From Lachnospiraceae bacterium UBA7199 (lineage in GTDB: Bacteria > Bacillota > Clostridia > Lachnospirales > Lachnospiraceae): 15,319 bases of DNA. Below are positions 12,505 through 15,319 of the stretch, one piece after another. Position 1 is the first letter of the stretch; each line of letters begins with the position of its first letter. The position numbers and the translations under genes were made by a program. Location: NCBI GenBank assembly GCA_002490775.1, contig DKUR01000113.1, positions 1-15,319 on the forward strand, given 5' to 3'. Below the pieces are notes generated by a model, which did not search any database, was not told where the DNA came from, and worked only from the letters and a program-made list of their open reading frames with translations.

Positions 12505-14019
12505 ATGAAAAAACTATACAGTGCAGGAAAAATAGTTCTTTTTTTCATAATTATTTTTGCTTTAATTGGAGCAGCATCCAACATTACAGAAAGAAAAGAC
12601 AGTCGAAAAAAGTATCATGACTTTATGGAGCTTTCAGACCAGATCGATGTATTGTTTTTGGGTTCCTCCCATGTACTTAACGGAATTAATCCGGTTCAGC
12701 TTTATGCAGAATATGGCATTACTTCTTACAATATGGGAAAACCCGGCGGAATGGTGACAGAGTCCTATTGGACATTAATGAATGCGCTTGATTATTGTAC
12801 GCCAAAATGCGTTGTAGTTGATCTTTGGGCTTTGGACAGAAATTACAAATATCTGGATATTATGAATGGATATGAGCCAGAGGAGGACACACGTAATTCA
12901 GTTTCTTTGCTGCATACCAATATGGATATCTGGCCCATCAGTAAAACAAAGATCGCTGCAATAAACGACCTGATTTCTGATCCTGAGATCAGAAAAGAAT
13001 TTTTATGGAATTTCACTTTATATCATAGCCGCTGGTCTTCGATAACATCTGGCGATTTCAAGCCTTTGAATGCACAGGATTCTAATGGATATTTGCTGGG
13101 TGCTGAGCAAAGGCAGGAGTTGTATTTAAATCCAAAGGTTGAGCAGGCTTTAGATACCACGCAGATTCTCTCGGAAAAATCTGTATGTGAAGAATATTTG
13201 GACAAAATACTGGAAGTATGCCGACAAAGGGATATTGAGGTGGTGCTTACGTTTCTTCCAATGGCAGTTTCCTATGACCAGGACCGTCAGGCAGTGAATA
13301 GAATTACTGAAATTGCAGATGAAAACAATCTTCTTTTTTTGAATCTGTTACCCCAGGAAACCCAATCAGTTATTGACTATTACACAGATATGAGTGATGA
13401 CACTCATTTAAATGTGAATGGTATGTATAAAGTAACCTCATATATCGGCGGGAAACTTAGGGAAGTTTTTGAACTGCCGGATCATAGAGAAGATGATAAT
13501 TATGCAAGGTGGAAAGAAAAGGCTGACCAGTGGAGAACTTCTGAAGTTTATAAATTGGCAAATCAGTCAGATTTGTATACGGAACTGGGTGAGATTCAGT
13601 ATCTTGGTGCAAGTACGATCATCTTTATGCGTGGAGATTCAAAGGCGCTTCATGATTCTTTGGTCCGTCGGTTTATAAAGCATCTGACAGGTACCGAAGT
13701 GATTGAGGAGGCTTATTCTGAAAATGGCCCTTATCTGCTTATTCGTGATACCTCAGGCAGAATGAGTGATGTTCCTGTTATCTATGAATTTAGCGGGGAA
13801 ACACAGGTGGAAGGGATGGAAACCTTCTTGGGCTCTACTACTTATATTGGAGTGAAGGATTTTGCTGCTGTGTATGTAAACGAGGATTATGACAATAATT
13901 ATTTGGACATGGAAGAACATTATTATGATGATATCCAAATTATCATTCTGGGGCAGCAGGGAGAAGTAATCAGTCATTTATGTTTTGATACCAAATGGCA
14001 GGTAAAAGAAGAAAATTAA
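12505..14019 (+). CDS. SGNH/GDSL-type acyltransferase partner (DltD/AlgX-like)
   Basis: A 504-residue protein with one N-terminal signal anchor (residues about 8-25) and an extracellular SGNH domain. The nucleophile block is VLFLGSSHV (Ser55 likely), Asn79 or the nearby NMGKPGG region matches later blocks, and the Asp-His pair is DDTHLN (Asp298, His301). After residue 340 comes a region of about 165 residues, not recognised, rich in acidic residues and Tyr near its end (YVNEDYDNNYLDMEEHYYDD), perhaps a carbohydrate-contact domain. GAGGTAG (12494-12500) precedes the ATG. With the MBOAT it forms a two-gene acylation unit, and a strong terminator follows. Confidence 0.9.
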   Translation: MKKLYSAGKIVLFFIIIFALIGAASNITERKDSRKKYHDFMELSDQIDVLFLGSSHVLNGINPVQLYAEYGITSYNMGKPGGMVTESYWTLMNALDYCTPKCVVVDLWALDRNYKYLDIMNGYEPEEDTRNSVSLLHTNMDIWPISKTKIAAINDLISDPEIRKEFLWNFTLYHSRWSSITSGDFKPLNAQDSNGYLLGAEQRQELYLNPKVEQALDTTQILSEKSVCEEYLDKILEVCRQRDIEVVLTFLPMAVSYDQDRQAVNRITEIADENNLLFLNLLPQETQSVIDYYTDMSDDTHLNVNGMYKVTSYIGGKLREVFELPDHREDDNYARWKEKADQWRTSEVYKLANQSDLYTELGEIQYLGASTIIFMRGDSKALHDSLVRRFIKHLTGTEVIEEAYSENGPYLLIRDTSGRMSDVPVIYEFSGETQVEGMETFLGSTTYIGVKDFAAVYVNEDYDNNYLDMEEHYYDDIQIIILGQQGEVISHLCFDTKWQVKEEN

Positions 14020-14040
14020 AATAAATATTTTTATTAAAAC

Positions 14041-14072
14041 CCCATGTGCCGGCGGAGGCATGTGGGATTTTT
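14041..14072 (+). terminator. Terminator of the MBOAT-SGNH operon
   Basis: CCCATGTGCC (14041-14050), loop GGCGGA, GGCATGTGGG (14057-14066), then ATTTTT. It is a 10-bp stem with two G-T pairs. Confidence 0.9.
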
Positions 14073-14083
14073 AGAATTTGAGC

Positions 14084-14099
14084 GTCCGCCAGAGCGGAC
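14084..14099. repeat. Small GC-rich hairpin without T tail
   Basis: GTCCGC, loop CAGA, GCGGAC. It follows the terminator by 11 nt and has no T run; purpose unknown. Confidence 0.5.
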
Positions 14100-14111
14100 A
14101 GATGGGGGTAG

Positions 14112-14202
14112 AGACCACTTTCTAAGCTGACGTACGATATTGACGAAGAAATTTCAAGGCTGGAGCAGGGAAAACTCATTCCAGGGAGTAAAGAAAAATA
14201 GA
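14112..14202 (+). pseudogene. Possible gene remnant (C-terminal fragment)
   Basis: The frame reads LTYDIDEEISRLEQGKLIPG followed by SKEK and a stop (14127-14201), with a normal protein-like composition. It is open upstream only to 14112, where a TAG precedes it; there is no start codon or ribosome site. It may be the tail of a decayed gene, or chance. I do not recognise the family. Confidence 0.25.
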
Positions 14203-14330
14203 ATTCATAGCTATTTCTTGACGAATTCTTCGGGGGGTAAAATTAAAATAATTTAGTAGGAGAATTCCATTATTGGAATTACAAAAATGTATACTTGGTA
14301 ATATATATAATTAATAGGAGGTTTTCAGTC
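14203..14330 (+). promoter_or_regulatory. Leader of the secreted protein gene, with inverted repeat
   Basis: TTGACG at 14218-14223 is a good -35, but TAAAAT hexamers stand at 14 and 20 bp, so no ideal pair exists. An AATTCCA/TGGAATT inverted repeat (14263-14269, 14274-14280, 4-nt loop) follows an AGGAG (14258-14262). TATACT at 14290-14295 is another possible -10. The gene's own ribosome site TAGGAGG is at 14315-14321. Confidence 0.4.
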
Positions 14331-15112
14331 ATGAAAAAATTATTTGCTTTTGTTCTTGCAGGTATCTTAGCAATAGGTACATGCACGGTAGTGTTTGCTG
14401 CCCCCCTACAGAAGCACCATCTGAGATGGCAGTGGCACAGGATGGCAAGGCTCACAGTGTATATGTATTTGGTACAGCTCTTGCATTAGTTTCTACAGAT
14501 GGAAGTATTGAAGTTTCCAGCATAGGACCTGCTGGAAGAGTTGATGTTATGATGGATGGCGTTGTAATTAAGAATGTATCTACTGTTGATATTCCAGCAG
14601 GTCAAAGAACAAGAATGGCTCTTGAAGAGGGTTCTATTATTGTAAAAGATGTAACTCCCGAATCAGGTGAGACTGTAAAGAAGCAGATTGAAGATGCTTA
14701 TGCTGCCGGTGCAGATTCTGTTGATATAGCATCTCTTACGGAAGTAACAGCCTACAAGGTTAATAAAGACGGAGCAGTTGAGAGTGCAGATGGTAAATCA
14801 GTACCTGCCAATGCTTTGGAAATGTCTGTAACATCTGTAGATGCAGCAGTAGAGTCTTTTGAAGAAGTAATGGAAGAAATTGCGGAAGAGGAGAGGGCAA
14901 GACAAGCAGCTGAACAGAGTGGTTCTAACAGTGAAGTTTCTGATTCTGTAAGCAGCTCCAGCAGTAGCTCTAGTAGTTCATCTTCAGCTGCTCCCAGCAG
15001 TAATCCTACAGCTACACAAGCACCTCAACCTACACAAGCACCTCAACCTACACAAGCACCTCAGGCTACACCAACACCTGAGGCTACACCAACACCTGAG
15101 GCTAATGGCTAA
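14331..15112 (+). CDS. Secreted Ser/Pro/Thr-rich protein, frame broken at a C6 tract
   Basis: The ATG at 14331 with TAGGAGG upstream begins a clear signal peptide (MKKLFAFVLAGILAIGTCTV, then VFA-A). The frame then runs to a stop at 14487-14489. The body of the protein is in the frame one base back: PTEAPSEMAVAQDGKAHSVY onward to TAA 15112. The two meet at CCCCCC (14401-14406), at the signal peptidase site. Seven or four C would join them; with one C added the product is 260 residues. The first ~110 mature residues form a strand-rich domain I do not recognise, then an acidic helix (FEEVMEEIAEEERARQAAEQ), a Ser tract, and TQAPQP/ATPTPE repeats. There is no LPXTG, C-terminal helix or good lipobox, so it is probably released or loosely wall-bound. 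The ATG at 14381 lacks a ribosome site and is rejected. Confidence 0.75.
15013..15102 (+). repeat. Five tandem 18-bp coding repeats
   Basis: Three units of the TACACAAGCACCTCAACC type (the third ends in GGC), then two identical units TACACCAACACCTGAGGC. They encode the Pro-Thr repeats TQAPQP and ATPTPE. Because 18 is a multiple of three, copy-number change would keep the frame. Confidence 0.9.
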
Positions 15113-15223
15113 AATAATGGATGAGAAAGGTTAAGTTGTGTATCAAAAAACAAGCAGTTTGTAATTGTTTAAAGTTTTGCCACTAAGTATGCATGAGCTA
15201 TTACCACTAAATTGACAAAGTTT

Positions 15224-15254
15224 CTGCCAGCAGGGAATATCCGCTGGCAGTTTT
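15224..15254 (+). terminator. Terminator after the secreted protein gene
   Basis: CTGCCAGC (15224-15231), an 11-nt loop, GCTGGCAG (15243-15250), then TTTTGTTGTT. It is a perfect 8-bp stem about 110 nt after the stop. I see nothing codeable from here to the window end. Confidence 0.85.
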
Positions 15255-15319
15255 GTTGTTCCCCGATAATCCCGTTTAACAGCATCTGATGACGGGAAAA
15301 CACTTCTTTTGTCAAAGGA

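Noticed and set aside
14381..14383. ATG start for the secreted protein body
   Set aside because: No ribosome binding site; its first residues are the signal peptide DNA read in another frame, and a proper signal peptide with TAGGAGG exists at 14331.
15211..15316. TTGACAAAG and CTTTTGTCAA as an inverted repeat flanking the last terminator
   Set aside because: Only a 9-nt imperfect match across ~90 bp at the window edge, too weak to support an element.

Overview
The window reads as a low-GC, Gram-positive Clostridia chromosome, most likely Lachnospiraceae. The basis is strong AGGAGG-type ribosome binding sites, many extended -10 promoters (TGn-TATAAT), a class B sortase, a two-permease sugar ABC transporter, and the general look of the proteins. 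No tRNA, rRNA, CRISPR array, transposase or phage gene is visible. Genus is not decided by the sequence I can read.

Layout. 1-1591: tail of a sugar ABC transporter operon, with a MalF/UgpA-like permease (5' end outside the window) and a MalG/UgpE-like permease that carries a one-base frameshift in a T run. 1592-2150: non-coding, holding a nested stem structure, an intrinsic terminator, a ~150-bp palindromic element and an extended -10 promoter. 2151-4938: a class B sortase catalytic domain without its usual membrane anchor, a small uncharacterised protein, a LysR regulator and an overlapping HAD phosphatase. 4990-5637 (minus strand): a short DtxR/MntR-type metal regulator and a two-helix membrane protein, bracketed by inverted copies of a ~39-bp hairpin repeat. 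5992-7677: a PAS-degenerate GGDEF-EAL cyclic-di-GMP enzyme. 7732-7848: three tandem copies of the same hairpin repeat. 7921-8966: a minimal AraC-type regulator translationally coupled to a ClpP paralogue, closed by a 23-bp terminator stem. 9038-10958: a YjbR/MmcQ-like protein and a MATE exporter. 11029-14019: a two-gene MBOAT plus SGNH cell-surface acylation operon. 14331-15112: a secreted Ser/Pro/Thr-rich protein whose signal peptide and body are in different frames, joined at a C6 tract.

Functional themes. Much of the window concerns the cell envelope and its regulation (sortase, MBOAT/SGNH acylation, secreted mucin-like protein, c-di-GMP turnover, drug export). The most unusual items are the five-copy hairpin repeat, whose stems change in a compensatory way between copies; the AraC-ClpP operon downstream of the tandem repeat array; and the C6 frameshift at the signal-peptide junction. 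Both frameshifts could be corrected by one extra base in a homopolymer, so assembly error must be excluded before biological meaning is given to them.
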